Shown: piece by piece, positions 7,094-7,971 of the stretch
Layout of the letters: the number at the start of each line of letters is the position of its first letter
Position numbering within the stretch: position 1 is the stretch's first letter
Origin: an uncultured Porphyromonadaceae bacterium
Lineage (GTDB): Bacteria; Bacteroidota; Bacteroidia; Bacteroidales; Muribaculaceae
Assembly (NCBI GenBank): GCA_947175225.1
Contig: CAMWLX010000143.1
Location: 1-7,971 of the forward strand
Reading direction: 5' to 3'
Length of the DNA stretch: 7,971 bases
Notes under the pieces: generated by a model
What the model was told of the DNA's origin: nothing
Database searches by the model: none
The model's input: the letters and a program-made list of their open reading frames with translations, nothing else
Position numbers and translations under genes: made by a program

Positions 7094-7330
7094 TCAGTTT
7101 GACTTAAATCTCTTAATTAACGAAAGAGCCAGATGCAAAATTATTCCATAGACAAGTGTTGCGAGCAAAGCCATACACTCATTAATAAAAATAATACTCG
7201 AAAGGGGCATCGGAAATTCCGGCTTTGCTTGATTAAAAGCTGACAAAATAGCTGAAATACTAAGCACAATAAACACTATCACCATAGAAAGCGGTGCATA
7301 TCCAAATTTATATTTCCCTATACAAAACAT
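7094..7330 (-). CDS. Small two-helix membrane protein of unknown function
   Basis: This 78-residue protein shows two hydrophobic stretches, about 11-31 (YAPLSMVIVFIVLSISAIL) and 50-71, joined by a short proline-containing loop (NQAKPEFPMPLS). Lys/Arg residues near both ends (GKYK and IKRFK) suggest that both termini are cytoplasmic and the loop faces the periplasm. I recognise no family. The start ATG lies 2 bases after the alkD stop and the stop lies 2 bases before the HEAT-like gene. That tight packing in one direction is the main reason to accept it as a real gene despite its size. It may be a small anchor or regulatory subunit; nothing in the sequence indicates an enzyme. Confidence 0.75.
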   Translation of the reverse strand: MFCIGKYKFGYAPLSMVIVFIVLSISAILSAFNQAKPEFPMPLSSIIFINECMALLATLVYGIILHLALSLIKRFKSN

Positions 7331-7332
7331 AA

Positions 7333-7971
7333 TTAAGATAATTTAAGATAAAGCTGCCTGTCTTGTTCAGGAAAACGCTCAATTGAATAGCGAAGCATGG
7401 TTCGTGGCATAGAAGCAGCATATTCATCAAGGAAACTCCTCAATTCCTTCTCACCCCCACGTTTCCCCATTTCACGTAGCATCCAGCCGGAAGCTTTATG
7501 AATAAGATCATGTGAATGACTAAGGTATTTTTGTGAAATCCGCAACGTATCATTGTATACGCCATTGCAAATGAGAGTCCAAGTCGCCACAATTGCAACA
7601 CGCTGATGCCAAAGACTGTCGGAGCGCTCTGAAAAATCATCCAAGATCGTGCGCTTTTCCGGATGCAATACCAAATATTCCCCCAAAATCTTAGGAGCAA
7701 CTAAATCTACAAGATCCCAGTTATTGCCATACGGAATTAGCTCAAGATATATTTTTATAATCTCTTCTACGGCTGGGTCGTCTTTTGTCTTCACTCCCTT
7801 TTTATAAAGCTCTATCATGAATAAAAAGCCAGCCAAACGCACCTCATGCCATTCTGATTTCACAAGATAGATAGCATCTTCCATTGATACAAGCGTCCGG
7901 CACTCCTTAACGATAGCACGAGTCTCAGGAACTTTGATTCCAAGAAATTTATCCCCATATCCATACTGACC
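7333..7971 (-). CDS. DNA alkylation repair protein, AlkD-like DNA glycosylase (N-terminus beyond the window)
   Basis: This is an AlkD-family enzyme, a HEAT-like-repeat glycosylase that excises positively charged alkylated bases such as 3-methyladenine and 7-methylguanine. The reading frame stays open to the right edge, giving 212 visible residues that begin GQYGYGDKFLGIKVPETR, a typical family N-terminal region; an internal Met at 7884 is not the start. Residues matching the active site of Bacillus cereus AlkD are present: Trp and Asp in NNWDLVD (visible 85 and 89), Arg in LWHQR (visible 124) and Trp in SGWMLREMGKR (visible 163). These correspond to AlkD Trp109, Asp113, Arg148 and Trp187 with a constant offset of 24, so about 24 residues are probably missing. 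The enzyme looks intact and active. It leads, 2 bases apart, into the small membrane protein gene, and the promoter must lie outside the window. Confidence 0.93.
   Translation of the reverse strand, partial: GQYGYGDKFLGIKVPETRAIVKECRTLVSMEDAIYLVKSEWHEVRLAGFLFMIELYKKGVKTKDDPAVEEIIKIYLELIPYGNNWDLVDLVAPKILGEYLVLHPEKRTILDDFSERSDSLWHQRVAIVATWTLICNGVYNDTLRISQKYLSHSHDLIHKASGWMLREMGKRGGEKELRSFLDEYAASMPRTMLRYSIERFPEQDRQLYLKLS

Overview
The window looks like a chromosomal segment from a gut-type member of the Bacteroidales; Muribaculaceae or a near relative is my inference, with no taxonomic search behind it. The reasons are the gene families present, AT-rich leaders without Shine-Dalgarno sequences near the start codons, and a match to the Bacteroidetes -7 promoter element (TAnnTTTG) in front of the first gene. 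It holds nine protein-coding genes, one of them cut by the right edge. I see no RNA genes, insertion sequences, CRISPR arrays or attachment sites. No gene-free stretch exceeds 300 bases; the longest is the 144-base leader at the left edge, which holds the promoter.

Positions 145-6547 (plus strand) carry six genes in the order tolC-like outer-membrane channel, macA-like lipoprotein adaptor, macB-like ATPase, macB-like permease, LytS-type sensor histidine kinase, LytTR response regulator. Gaps are 3 to 57 bases or absent, and the one recognisable promoter is in front of the first gene, so this reads as one operon. The first four proteins would form a MacAB-TolC-like tripartite exporter. The ATPase and permease, fused in E. 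coli MacB, are separate genes here. The kinase and regulator are probably the dedicated control circuit for the exporter. The substrate and the inducing signal cannot be read from the sequence. The gap between ATPase and permease holds three 8-base tandem repeats followed by a perfect 9-bp hairpin that ends nine bases before the permease start codon.

Positions 6558-7971 (minus strand) hold a second tight cluster facing the first. It consists of an AlkD-type DNA alkylation repair glycosylase (its N-terminus lies beyond the right edge), a 78-residue protein with two predicted membrane helices, and a 177-residue helical, probably HEAT-like protein. Each junction is only 2 bases. The two convergent operons are separated by 10 bases, and a short palindrome there contains both stop codons.

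Most of the window is well-known biology. The less explained parts are the alkD / two-helix membrane protein / HEAT-like protein cassette and the structured ATPase-permease junction. I see no clear evidence of a wholly new system.
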